Positions 51,623 to 61,166 of a DNA stretch of 64,000 nucleotides are shown in pieces. The translations under genes and the position numbers were made by a program. Within the stretch, counting starts at the first letter, position 1. The number at the start of each line of letters is the position of its first letter. The DNA is taken from assembly GCF_042665255.1 (NCBI RefSeq), contig NZ_JBHTCD010000027.1; one strand, given 5' to 3'. Source of the stretch: Insolitispirillum peregrinum (GTDB taxonomy: Bacteria > Pseudomonadota > Alphaproteobacteria > Rhodospirillales > Rhodospirillaceae). Below the pieces are notes generated by a model, which was not told the origin of the DNA, did not search any database, and saw only the letters and a program-made list of their open reading frames with translations.

Positions 51623-52324
51623 ATGTTTCTGGTGGTTGGTCTCGGCAATCCGGGTTCGGAATACGCCGCTAACCGCCATAACATTGGATTCATGGCGGTG
51701 GACGAACTCGTCCGCCGCCATTCCTTTGGGACGTGGCGGAACAAGTATCAGGGCGAACTGGCCGATGGCGAGGTTGGCGGCGAACGCCTGCTGGCGCTGA
51801 AGCCGATGACCTACATGAACCGGTCCGGGCAATCGGTCGGCGAGGTCTGCCGGTTTTTCAAGATTCCGCCCGAACGGGTGATCGTGCTGCACGATGAACT
51901 CGAACTTCCCCCCGGCAAGCTGCGGGTGAAGGTTGGCGGCGGTCACGCCGGGCATAACGGCCTGCGCGACATCGACGCCCACATCGGCAACAGCTATTGC
52001 CGGATTCGTCTGGGGATCGGACGTCCCCATGACAAGGCTCTGGTCCACAAATGGGTGCTGTCCGACTTTGGCAAGGCCGACCAGACGTGGATGGAACCGT
52101 TCCTGGACGCCGTTGCGCGTCATTTTCCCCTGCTGCTGCGCGGGGATCAGGGCGGCTTCATGAACAAGGTCACGCTGGCTACCCAGCCGCCAAAGCCGAA
52201 AAAAGACGCCCAGCCAAAACATGACGCCCCCAAGGCTGAGGGCGAAGCAAAACAGCCAAAGAACTCTTCTGCGTCCGCCAGACTGAAGTCTGACGAGGAT
52301 GCAGACCAGCGGAAGGATGGATAA
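51623..52324 (+). CDS. pth: Peptidyl-tRNA hydrolase
   Basis: The 233-residue enzyme recycles tRNA from stalled peptidyl-tRNA. GLGNPGSEYAANRHNIGFM holds the catalytic His near residue 22. KPMTYMNRSGQSV, LHDELELPPG and GGHAGHNGLRDI are all intact. The last 45 residues are a Lys/Ala/Pro-rich extension (PPKPKKDAQPKHDAPKAEGEAK) absent from the short enterobacterial form. It lies between rplY and ychF with 2-bp gaps. Confidence 0.97.
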   Translation: MFLVVGLGNPGSEYAANRHNIGFMAVDELVRRHSFGTWRNKYQGELADGEVGGERLLALKPMTYMNRSGQSVGEVCRFFKIPPERVIVLHDELELPPGKLRVKVGGGHAGHNGLRDIDAHIGNSYCRIRLGIGRPHDKALVHKWVLSDFGKADQTWMEPFLDAVARHFPLLLRGDQGGFMNKVTLATQPPKPKKDAQPKHDAPKAEGEAKQPKNSSASARLKSDEDADQRKDG

Positions 52325-52326
52325 CG

Positions 52327-53430
<1,104 letters not shown>

Positions 53431-53440
53431 ACGGGGTTTA

Positions 53441-53485
53441 GAGCATTGTGCGAAAAGTGGGAACCGGTTTTCGCAAAAACAATGC
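53441..53485. repeat. Alphaproteobacterial GAGCATT...GCGAAAA hairpin repeat
   Basis: GCATTGT/ACAATGC enclose GCGAAAA...TTTTCGC around GTGGGAACCGG. This is a dispersed intergenic element of a type frequent in alphaproteobacterial genomes. A truncated copy (GAGCATTGTGCGAAAAAC) lies at 40349-40366, within the dctP-dctQ gap. Confidence 0.8.
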
Positions 53486-53500
53486 GACAGAACAAAAGGT

Positions 53501-53542
53501 TGGATCAGCGTGCCTGCGTCAGGTTTAACGCACGCTGATCCA
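53501..53542. terminator. Strong hairpin downstream of ychF
   Basis: TGGATCAGCGTGC (53501-53513) pairs perfectly with GCACGCTGATCCA (53530-53542) over a 16-base loop. No T-run follows on either strand, so it is a stabilising stem or Rho-type end rather than a classical intrinsic terminator. With the repeat at 53441 it fills much of the 302-bp gap to 53733; the remainder holds only the promoter area of the next genes. Confidence 0.5.
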
Positions 53543-53732
53543 GCCCCGGGACCGGCAAGGGCGAGGCCTCTCACGCAAGCGTGATGGAGCCTCCCCTTTT
53601 TTGCATGTCTCGCGCGGTTTGCTGCACCGCCGTTCCATGCTAGGGTCCATGAAACTTTGGTAACGGGACACTCTGGGGACAACCGGGTACACACGACCCG
53701 GCGGCGTATGCGGGAGCAAGGGGAAAACGGCG

Positions 53733-54035
53733 ATGGACGGGAGTCATACCCATAAGCATGCCCATGATCACGGACATGCCCACAGCCATAGCCACGTTCA
53801 CCGCCACAGCGATGGCAACGAACACAGCCACGAGCATACTCACGTCCACGAACACGCCCACATCCATCAACACTCTCATCCTCACCAGCACCCCCCCGGG
53901 GGCGGGAACGCCGATCACGATCATGAGCACGATGACATCCGCCACGCGATCAAACCGCATGACCACCGCCATTCAGCCGACGCCGTCCATGACGGCCTCG
54001 CAGGGGAGCCGGACCACGGGCATCACCATGGCTAA
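53733..54035 (+). CDS. Histidine-rich small protein (putative metal-binding)
   Basis: ATG 53733 follows AAGGGGAA by eight bases. The 100-residue product contains about 35 histidines, mostly as alternating X-His dipeptides (HTHKHAHDHGHAHSHSHVHR), plus Asp, Glu and Pro. It has no signal peptide or membrane segment. Such tracts bind zinc, nickel or cobalt in metallochaperones and transporters. It overlaps the L,D-transpeptidase start by 8 bp (ATGGCTAA), so the two may be coupled. A risk is that it is a low-complexity artefact; the good ribosome binding site argues for coding. Confidence 0.5.
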   Translation: MDGSHTHKHAHDHGHAHSHSHVHRHSDGNEHSHEHTHVHEHAHIHQHSHPHQHPPGGGNADHDHEHDDIRHAIKPHDHRHSADAVHDGLAGEPDHGHHHG

Positions 54036-55143
54036 GACGCTGAAAAGCCTGGCCCTGACCATGGCGACCGCCGCTCTGCTCAGCGCCTGCGCCGGGGGTG
54101 AACCGCCGCCGGCCACCGGTGGGAATGGTGTCAACGCTGCCGCCGGAGCCCTGTCCCCGGCGCAGGCCGCCAAAATGCCGACAGCCAGACCGGCGTCGCA
54201 GGTTGCCACCCAGCCGCAGGACCCGGCCAAAACCGAACAGGCCAAAACCGACGCCAAGGCCGGTCAGGCCGTTGCCGCCGCCCCGGCGCAAGACTCCGAG
54301 CGCAAGCCGACCGAAGTGATTCCGCAGCCCGATCTGGGTGAAGGTCTGTTCAGCACCTATGAAGTCAAAAAGGGTGACGACCTGCTGGAAATCGCCCGCG
54401 CCAAAAGCCTGGGCTATCTGGAGCTGAAGGCCGCCAACCCGGAAGTGGACCCCTGGCTGCCGATTCCCGGCCACAAGATCCGCATCCCGTCGGTTCACCT
54501 GCTGGCGGCCAAAATCGACACCGGGGTGATGATCAACCTCGCCCAGATGCGCCTGTACCGCTTTGAAAAAGGCGCCCTGATCGACACCTATCCGCTGGGC
54601 ATTGGCCGCGAAGGTCTGGAAACCCCGGTTGGCACCACCACCGTGCTGCGCAAGACCAAGGACCCCAGCTGGTACCCGACCGCCCGTATGCGCCGTGAAA
54701 AGCCGGAACTGCCCGCCGTTATCGGCCCTGGCCCGGACAACCCGCTGGGCAACCGCGCCATCTATCTGGGCTGGGACCTGTACCGTATCCACGGCACCAA
54801 CATTCCGTGGGGCGTTGGTCGCCGCACCTCGTCGGGCTGCCTGCGCATGTACCCGGAAAACGTCGAGGCCCTGTACGAACACGTCAACGCAGGCACCAAC
54901 GTCAAGGTGGTCAACGACCGCGTGATCGTCGAATGGCGTGAAGGCCGCCTGTGGCTGGAAGCTCACCCGACCAACGAAGGCTGGGATGCGCTGGAATACA
55001 ACGAGCCGATGCCGGACATGCCGCTGACCACCGACATGGTGGCAATGATCACCCACGCCGTCCCCGACGGCACCAAAATTGACTGGAACAAGGTCAACAA
55101 GGCGGTGAAGGAACTGCGTGGCTACCCGGTCCCGGTGACCTGA
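54028..55143 (+). CDS. LysM and L,D-transpeptidase (YkuD) lipoprotein
   Basis: ATG 54028 begins a lipoprotein signal (MAKTLKSLALTMATAALLSAC, lipobox LSAC); 371 residues. After an Ala/Pro/Lys-rich linker comes a LysM domain (YEVKKGDDLLEIARAKSLGYLELKAANPEVDPWLPIPGHKIRIP). The YkuD domain follows, with HGTNIPWGVGRRTSSGCLRMY holding the catalytic His and Cys. It should crosslink peptidoglycan or attach lipoprotein at the cell wall. The longer frame upstream from 53758 is the shadow of the His-rich gene. Confidence 0.93.
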   Translation: MAKTLKSLALTMATAALLSACAGGEPPPATGGNGVNAAAGALSPAQAAKMPTARPASQVATQPQDPAKTEQAKTDAKAGQAVAAAPAQDSERKPTEVIPQPDLGEGLFSTYEVKKGDDLLEIARAKSLGYLELKAANPEVDPWLPIPGHKIRIPSVHLLAAKIDTGVMINLAQMRLYRFEKGALIDTYPLGIGREGLETPVGTTTVLRKTKDPSWYPTARMRREKPELPAVIGPGPDNPLGNRAIYLGWDLYRIHGTNIPWGVGRRTSSGCLRMYPENVEALYEHVNAGTNVKVVNDRVIVEWREGRLWLEAHPTNEGWDALEYNEPMPDMPLTTDMVAMITHAVPDGTKIDWNKVNKAVKELRGYPVPVT

Positions 55144-55252
55144 ACAGCGGGTCTGCCGCTCAGATGAAATCGTGTCGTTACGGGGGGTTGCAGCGCAGCC
55201 CCCCGCGATGCATTTCAGGGGCTACCCGCAACCACAGGAGCGTACCCTGTCG

Positions 55253-56281
55253 ATGCCCGATCTTCGTTTGTCTGCCAGCCTGTCCGCCTGCCTGCTGTGT
55301 CTGGGGTTGCTGAGCAGTCCGGCGGCCATTGCCCAGACCGCCACGGCAGAACGCCCCCTTGACGCCCCTGGCAGTTACAGCCTGCAGGTCGAAAACGATC
55401 TGGTCAGTGGAACCGACCGCCATTACACCAACGGCCTGCGCGCCTCGTGGCTGTCCGGGGAAGATCAGGCCCCGGACTGGATGGTGCAGGCCGGGTCTGC
55501 CATCCCGGTGATGGCGACCGGGGGGCGCAACCGCTGGGGGCTGTCACTGGGCCATTCCCTGTTTACCCCCAGCGACACCCAGCGCACCACCGCCTCACCG
55601 GGGGACCGGCCCTATACCGGCTGGCTGTATGGCGGAGCGACCCTGATGTCGGACACCGGCAGCCGCCTCGACACACTGGAACTGCTGGTCGGGATGGTCG
55701 GGCCCTCGGCCCATGGCGAAACGGTCCAGAATGACTGGCACCGCCTGATCGGTGTGGAAACCGCCAAGGGCTGGGATGCCTATCACCTGCAGGATGAGGT
55801 CGGTGCTGTCCTGACCTATGAACGCAAATGGCGTGCATGGAGCAACGCAGACCCCGATACCGGTGTTGGCGTCGACCTGACGCCGCATCTGGGGGCCTCG
55901 CTGGGAACCATCCTGACCGAAGCCAGCGCCGGAGCAACCCTGCGGCTGGGGCAAAACATGCCCCATGACTACGGCCCGCCGCGCATCCGCCCCGGCCTGT
56001 CCGGCACCACCTTCTTCGTCCCCCAAAGCGGCTTTGGCTGGTATCTGTTCAGTGGTATCGCCGGACGGGCGGTGGCGCGAAACATCTTTCTGGATGGCAA
56101 CACCTTTCGTGACAGCCCCAGCGTAGAGAAACGCCCGCTGGTCGGGGACCTGCAGGCCGGTCTGGCGGTGACCATTGATGACTGGCGAATCGCCTATACC
56201 CAGGTCTGGCGCAGCCGTGAATTCGAAGGTCAGGACAGCGCCGACCGCTTTGGCTCGCTCAGTGTCAGCGTCCGTTTCTGA
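55253..56281 (+). CDS. lpxR: Outer-membrane lipid A deacylase, LpxR family
   Basis: ATG 55253 (CAGGAG upstream) starts a 342-residue protein with a signal peptide ending AAIAQ. The mature N-terminus SYSLQVENDLVSGTDRHYTNGLRASW holds the Asn-Asp pair and downstream His/Asn typical of LpxR (calcium site). WGLSLGHSLFTPSD and the C-terminal aromatic beta strand ending VSVRF fit a 12-strand outer-membrane barrel. The family removes the 3'-acyloxyacyl group of lipid A. Confidence 0.88.
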   Translation: MPDLRLSASLSACLLCLGLLSSPAAIAQTATAERPLDAPGSYSLQVENDLVSGTDRHYTNGLRASWLSGEDQAPDWMVQAGSAIPVMATGGRNRWGLSLGHSLFTPSDTQRTTASPGDRPYTGWLYGGATLMSDTGSRLDTLELLVGMVGPSAHGETVQNDWHRLIGVETAKGWDAYHLQDEVGAVLTYERKWRAWSNADPDTGVGVDLTPHLGASLGTILTEASAGATLRLGQNMPHDYGPPRIRPGLSGTTFFVPQSGFGWYLFSGIAGRAVARNIFLDGNTFRDSPSVEKRPLVGDLQAGLAVTIDDWRIAYTQVWRSREFEGQDSADRFGSLSVSVRF

Positions 56282-56511
56282 GCGGGAAGGGCGTTCCTCA
56301 CCCCAATGGAGAGAGGGTCGTAGCGGATCTTCTCCTTTTTCCCTGATTTCCCCCCTTTGAGGCGCTCCGCAGCCATGGTAGCTTTCGGCCATATCCGGCA
56401 GATGGACATTTCCGAACCGCGCCAAGCAGTCGCGGCAATGGCATGCATCCCGCCGGTTTCCTTATGCAGTCAGTCTCCGAGCCAGTCGGCTCGCAGTTCA
56501 GGGATGTACCT

Positions 56512-57018
56512 ATGAGCTACCAGAAGAAGGGTCAGCGCCTGTCGGTGTGGGCGCGCGGTTTTGCTGGCGCTTTGGCGCTTGCGGCAGTATCGGTGACCTC
56601 GGTGCCGGGCGAAGCCTTTGCCAAGGGCCCCAGCCGTTGCGCCAACAAGACCGAAGCCAGCGCCCTGCACATGCGCTCGCTGCAAAACCACCTGATGGTT
56701 GCCGCCCTGTCCTGTGACAAGCGGAACGAATACGACGCCTTCGTCACCCGCTTCAACAAGACGCTGAGCAACAGCGGCAAGACCATGAAGCAGTATTTCC
56801 AGGGAGCCTGGGGCAAAAGCTCGGGCAGCCAGCTCGACAACTATGTGACCTACATCGCCAACCGCGTTTCGGTCCAGAGCCTCGACAACCGCGTCAGCTT
56901 CTGCAACGCCGCCAACGACATGATCCAGCATGTGATGAAGCTCGACGACGCCGGGCTGGCCAGCTACAGCGCCACCCTGCCGAAGGAAAACACCGAAGCG
57001 CCGCAGGTCTGCCTGTAA
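56512..57018 (+). CDS. Hypothetical secreted protein
   Basis: ATG 56512 (AGGGA upstream) gives 168 residues; an in-frame start at 56443 is less likely. A basic start and hydrophobic run (WARGFAGALALAAVSVTSVPGEAFA) form a signal peptide. The mature part has four cysteines (SRCANK, ALSCDKR, SFCNAA and QVCL at the end) and is mostly helical, so two disulfides are possible. I do not recognise the family, though small periplasmic helical proteins of this size are common in this group. A bidirectional terminator follows. Confidence 0.75.
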   Translation: MSYQKKGQRLSVWARGFAGALALAAVSVTSVPGEAFAKGPSRCANKTEASALHMRSLQNHLMVAALSCDKRNEYDAFVTRFNKTLSNSGKTMKQYFQGAWGKSSGSQLDNYVTYIANRVSVQSLDNRVSFCNAANDMIQHVMKLDDAGLASYSATLPKENTEAPQVCL

Positions 57019-57035
57019 GCTTTGATGTCGTTCTG

Positions 57036-57072
57036 CACAGCCCCCGGCGGGAGACCCCTGCCGGGGGCTGTG
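57036..57072. terminator. Bidirectional terminator-like hairpin between convergent genes
   Basis: CACAGCCCCCGGC (57036-57048) pairs perfectly with GCCGGGGGCTGTG (57060-57072) over an 11-base loop, and lies between the convergent secreted-protein gene and recX. T-runs are weak on both sides. Confidence 0.65.
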
Positions 57073-57077
57073 TCATT

Positions 57078-57710
57078 TCAGCCCACCGAGTCTGCCCAGT
57101 CTTCCGCCTGTTCCGGTGTCTCGGCATCAATCACCTGCCGGGCAATGTCCAGATCAAAGCCTTGGCGGGCCAGCGCCGCCAGATCACGCTCCCGCCGCTC
57201 GCTGCGGAGTTCCCCTTCCCCGCGCCATGGCCCCAGACGGCGGCGGCGGGCATAGGCAACAGCGGCCATCCGGTCCGACTGGCGGGCGTCGTCAAAGCCC
57301 TGCTCTTCCCCCAGCCGATCCAGCGCGGCAACGATGTCGTCCTCCGCCACCCCTTTCTGTGCCAGCTTTTGCCGGATGGTGCGGGTGGCGGTGCCTCGGG
57401 CATTCAGGCTGCGGGCGCGGGCCTCGGCAAAGGCGCCATCGTTCAGCCATCCTTGCTTCTGCAAGCTGTCGAGCACCGCCTCGATCCACCTGGCCACCTC
57501 GTCGGCATCGCCGCCATGGGCCTGCAGGGACCGCCACGCCTTGCGCTCCAGCACCTGCCGCAGCCCGGCGCGCGAGGTGGCAAAGCGGCCCAGATGGTAC
57601 AGCGCCGCATTCATCAGCGACGTCTTGCTGACCTTGCGCACCGGTTTGGCACCGGATCGCGGTGCCGGGGCGGCCTTCCGCTCGGGGGGCAACAGCTCGT
57701 CGTCAGACAT
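57078..57710 (-). CDS. recX: Regulatory protein RecX
   Basis: ATG 57710 (GAGGAG eight bases upstream) is preferred over 57728; 210 residues. LYHLGRFATSRAGLRQVLERKAWR, the repeat LQKQGWLNDGAFAEARARSLNARGTATRTIRQKLAQKGV and ARRRRLGPWR fit RecX three-helix repeats. RecX inhibits RecA filaments. recA is not adjacent. The gene is divergent from the ABC-2 permease gene. Confidence 0.88.
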   Translation of the reverse strand: MSDDELLPPERKAAPAPRSGAKPVRKVSKTSLMNAALYHLGRFATSRAGLRQVLERKAWRSLQAHGGDADEVARWIEAVLDSLQKQGWLNDGAFAEARARSLNARGTATRTIRQKLAQKGVAEDDIVAALDRLGEEQGFDDARQSDRMAAVAYARRRRLGPWRGEGELRSERRERDLAALARQGFDLDIARQVIDAETPEQAEDWADSVG

Positions 57711-57829
57711 CGGGGCAACTCCTCGCAAGGGGCGGAATAAAGTCAGGAGGCAGCAGGGCGGGGTTGCCAGATGCGCCCCCGCTCCCTACCTTTCGCTACG
57801 TTTCTTTGCCAGAGCAGGATGAGTGCATC

Positions 57830-58660
57830 ATGGATCGTTCCCCCACCGCCCCAGCCCCGCAACCGATCGGGCTGATGCCGCCCCGCCAGATGGGGGCCGT
57901 CAACTGGCGCGGCCTGTGGGAGCTGTATCTTAAGGAAGTCCGCCGGTTCGTCAAAGTCTGGCTCCAGACCATTGCCGCCCCGATGGTGACCTCGCTGCTG
58001 TTTCTGGCCATTTTTGCCCTGTCGCTGGGCGATGCCGTCCATACCGCAGGCGGGGTCAGCTTTCTGGAATTCCTCGCCCCCGGCCTGATCATGATGACCA
58101 TGGTGCAGAACGCCTTTGCCAACACCTCGTCTTCGGTGATCATCTCCAAGGTGCAGGGCAACATCGTTGACGTGCTGATGCCGCCGATCAGCCCCGGTGA
58201 ACTGACCGTCGCCTATGCTCTGGGGGGGATGACCCGTGGGGTGGTGGTCGGCATTGCCGTGGCTCTCGGGATGATTTTCTTTGTCCCCCTGCACGCCGCA
58301 CACCCGCTGTACATCCTGTTCCATGCCATCGGCGCATCGCTGATGCTGTCGGTACTGGGGGTGCTGGCCGGGGTGTGGTCGGAGAAATTCGACCACATGG
58401 CGGCGTTCACCAACTTTATCGTTACCCCGCTGTCGTTCCTGTCCGGCACCTTTTATTCCCTTGACCGCCTGCCGCCTGATTTTCAGGCCTTTGCCCACTT
58501 CAACCCGTTCTTTTACATGATCGACGGCTTCCGTTATGGCTTCATCGCCCACCCAGACGCCCTGCCGCTGACCGGGCTGGCAGTGGTCGGTGTGACCGAT
58601 GTGGTGCTGCTGGTGGCCTGCTGGCTGCTGATCCGGTCGGGCTACAAACTGAAAAACTGA
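57830..58660 (+). CDS. ABC-2 type transporter permease
   Basis: ATG 57830 starts a 276-residue protein with about six membrane segments. WLQTIAAPMVTSLLFLAIFALSLG and FLEFLAPGLIMMTMVQNAF match the YadH/ABC-2 permease family, and FLSGTFYSLDRLPPDFQAFAHFNPFFYMIDGFRYGF is its conserved C-terminal region. The partner ATPase gene is not adjacent in this window, which is odd because these genes are usually paired. Confidence 0.88.
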   Translation: MDRSPTAPAPQPIGLMPPRQMGAVNWRGLWELYLKEVRRFVKVWLQTIAAPMVTSLLFLAIFALSLGDAVHTAGGVSFLEFLAPGLIMMTMVQNAFANTSSSVIISKVQGNIVDVLMPPISPGELTVAYALGGMTRGVVVGIAVALGMIFFVPLHAAHPLYILFHAIGASLMLSVLGVLAGVWSEKFDHMAAFTNFIVTPLSFLSGTFYSLDRLPPDFQAFAHFNPFFYMIDGFRYGFIAHPDALPLTGLAVVGVTDVVLLVACWLLIRSGYKLKN

Positions 58661-58820
58661 TCACACTATCGGGCAAAACGCCCTCCGATCCGGCGTTCCC
58701 TACCCGCACTGATTGACAAGGGCGCACGCACCCCCAATAATCCTCGGCTTTCCGGGCGGAGTCTTATCGGGTCACAGGCGTGCTCCGCCCCTTTTCGACA
58801 GCGAAGGACGTTGGAGAACG

Positions 58821-60008
58821 ATGACCATTCCCGTTGTGATGCCAACCTATGCTCGGTATGACCTCGCCTTCGAGCGGGGCGAAGGCGCTTGGCTGTACAC
58901 GGTGGATGGCCGACGATTCCTCGACTTTGGCTCGGGGATTGCGGTGACCGCGCTGGGTCATGCCCACCCGAAGCTGGTCAAGGCGTTGCAGGATCAGGCC
59001 GCCAAGGTCTGGCATACCTCGAACCTGTACCACATCCCCGGCCAGAAACGTGTCGCCGAACTTCTGGTCGCCAATTCGTTTGCCGATACGGTGTTCTTCT
59101 GCAACTCGGGGGCCGAGGCCAACGAAGGCGCGATCAAGATGTCGCGCAAGTTCCACCAGAGCCGGGGCAGCGACCGCTACCGGACCATGGTCTGCGTCAA
59201 TGCCTTCCATGGCCGGACGCTGGCGACCATCGCCGCTGGCGGTCAGGCCAAGCACCTGAGCGGTTTTGCCCCGATGGTGCAGGGCTTTGACCATGTGCCG
59301 TTCGGCAACCTGAACGAAGCCCGCGCCGCCATCACCGGCGAAACCGCCGCCATTCTGGTCGAGCCGGTGCAGGGTGAAGGCGGCATCACCGCCGCCAGCG
59401 CCGACTATCTGCGCGGTCTGCGCCAGATGGCCGACGAATTCGGCCTGCTGCTGATGTTTGACGAAGTGCAGACCGGCATTGGCCGCACCGGCAAGCTGTA
59501 CGCCCACCAGTGGGCCGACATCACCCCCGACATTGTGACCACCGCCAAGGGGCTGGGCGGCGGCTTCCCGGTCGGGGCCATTCTGGCCACCGAGCAGGCC
59601 GCCAGCGCCATGGCCGCTGGTACCCACGGAACCACCTATGGCGGCAACCCGCTGGCGATGGCCTGCGCCGAAGCGGTGCTGACCGAAGTGCTGTCGGCTG
59701 GCTTCCTTGATGGCGTCAATGCCACCGCCCACACCCTGTGGGACGGCCTGCGCGCGCTGGCCAACCGCTATCCGACGGTGATTTCCGACGTGCGCGGCAT
59801 GGGCCTGATGATCGGCCTGAAAGCCGTTGCCGAAGGCGGCAATGGTGTGCTGGTCAAGGAACTGATGGAGCGCGGCATGTTGACGGTGCCTGCCGGTGAC
59901 AACGTGGTGCGCCTGCTGCCGCCGCTGATCGTCGGGGAGGCTGAAATCACGCTGGCCCTGCAAACGCTGGATGCCGCCTGTGCGGCCATTGCCCAAGGAA
60001 CGGCATAA
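58821..60008 (+). CDS. argD: Acetylornithine aminotransferase
   Basis: ATG 58821 (GGAGAACG upstream) gives 395 residues. It has FLDFGSGIAVTALGHAHPKLV, the PLP phosphate site NSGAEANEGAIK, NAFHGRTLATIAA, FDEVQTGIGRTG and TTAKGLGGGFPVGA with the PLP lysine near 247. It acts in arginine synthesis and may also serve in lysine synthesis. It lies 86 bp upstream of argF, an operon common in alphaproteobacteria. Confidence 0.93.
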   Translation: MTIPVVMPTYARYDLAFERGEGAWLYTVDGRRFLDFGSGIAVTALGHAHPKLVKALQDQAAKVWHTSNLYHIPGQKRVAELLVANSFADTVFFCNSGAEANEGAIKMSRKFHQSRGSDRYRTMVCVNAFHGRTLATIAAGGQAKHLSGFAPMVQGFDHVPFGNLNEARAAITGETAAILVEPVQGEGGITAASADYLRGLRQMADEFGLLLMFDEVQTGIGRTGKLYAHQWADITPDIVTTAKGLGGGFPVGAILATEQAASAMAAGTHGTTYGGNPLAMACAEAVLTEVLSAGFLDGVNATAHTLWDGLRALANRYPTVISDVRGMGLMIGLKAVAEGGNGVLVKELMERGMLTVPAGDNVVRLLPPLIVGEAEITLALQTLDAACAAIAQGTA

Positions 60009-60094
60009 CGGGGAGGCTGGCCCGTCCCTCGGGCCAGCCCATGCCGCCTTGCTACAAGAAAGGCGTTTTCCCCGCCGGGAGAACGGTAGATACA

Positions 60095-60991
60095 ATGAGC
60101 ATTCGTCATTTTCTCGATCTGGACCGGTTCGACGGCGCCACGCTGCGGACCATCCTCGATATTGCCAAGGATTTGAAGGCCAACGGCGGCGCTCCGCTGC
60201 CCGGCAAGCAGTTGGCGATGATCTTTGAAAAGCCTTCGACCCGTACCCGCGTCTCGTTCGAAGTCGGCATGCGCCAGCTGGGCGGCAACGTCATCGTGCT
60301 GACCGCCGCCGAATGCCAGTTCGGCCATGGGGAAACCATCGGCGATACCGCCCGCGTCCTGTCGCGCTTTGTCGACGCGATCATGATCCGCACCGACTTC
60401 CCCAGCAAGATGGAAGAGCTGGCCGCCGCCGCCACCGTGCCGGTGATCAATGGGCTGACCCACGAAACCCATCCGTGCCAGATCATGGCCGACATCATGA
60501 CCTTTGAAGAACACCGGGGCCCGATCGCTGGCAAGACCGTCCTGTGGTCCGGTGATGGCAACAACGTCTGCCATTCGTGGATTCAGGCCGCCGCCCTGTT
60601 CGGCTTTGAAATGCGCATTGCCTCCCCCGCCGACCTGCAGCCCAGCGCCGCTGTCGTCGAATGGGCACGGGCGCAAGGCGCGACCATCGTTCTGGGCGAC
60701 AATGCGCAGGAACTGGCCAAGGGCGCTGATTGCGTGGTGACTGATTGCTGGGTGTCGATGGGCTTTGAAGAAGGCGACCGCCACGCCCAGCTCCGCCCCT
60801 ATCAGGTCAACGAAAGCCTGATGGCACTGACCAACCCGGACTCGCTGTTCATGCACTGCCTGCCTGCCCACCGTGGCGAGGAAGTGGTCAACGAAGTGAT
60901 CGACGGGCCGCATTCGGTGGTGTGGGACGAAGCCGAAAACCGTCTGCATGTGCAGAAGGGGATTCTGGCCTGGTGCCTGAACGCCGCCTGA
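60095..60991 (+). CDS. argF: Ornithine carbamoyltransferase
   Basis: ATG 60095 (GGGAGAAC upstream) gives 298 residues. FEKPSTRTRVSFEVGM is the carbamoyl-phosphate motif. HPCQIMADIMT and the ornithine-site MHCLPAHRGEEV are intact. It makes citrulline from ornithine. A strong intrinsic terminator at 61018 ends the argD-argF operon. Confidence 0.95.
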   Translation: MSIRHFLDLDRFDGATLRTILDIAKDLKANGGAPLPGKQLAMIFEKPSTRTRVSFEVGMRQLGGNVIVLTAAECQFGHGETIGDTARVLSRFVDAIMIRTDFPSKMEELAAAATVPVINGLTHETHPCQIMADIMTFEEHRGPIAGKTVLWSGDGNNVCHSWIQAAALFGFEMRIASPADLQPSAAVVEWARAQGATIVLGDNAQELAKGADCVVTDCWVSMGFEEGDRHAQLRPYQVNESLMALTNPDSLFMHCLPAHRGEEVVNEVIDGPHSVVWDEAENRLHVQKGILAWCLNAA

Positions 60992-61017
60992 TTTTTCAGC
61001 GACCCCATCACCCGTCT

Positions 61018-61053
61018 CAAGCCAGCAGCGTTCCGTTGCTGGCTTGATTTTTT
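61018..61053 (+). terminator. Intrinsic terminator of argD-argF
   Basis: CAAGCCAGCA (61018-61027) pairs with TGCTGGCTTG (61037-61046), followed by ATTTTTT. It is a textbook Rho-independent terminator on the plus strand, 27 bp after the argF stop. Confidence 0.93.
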
Positions 61054-61166
61054 GCCGGGAACAGCCTATCTCCCCCACTCTGTGCCTGTTCCGTGATCAG
61101 CGACAGGCGTCCCCCCGTTTCACACGCAAAGCCTTCCGGGTTTGCTTCGGAATAAAGACACGCACC

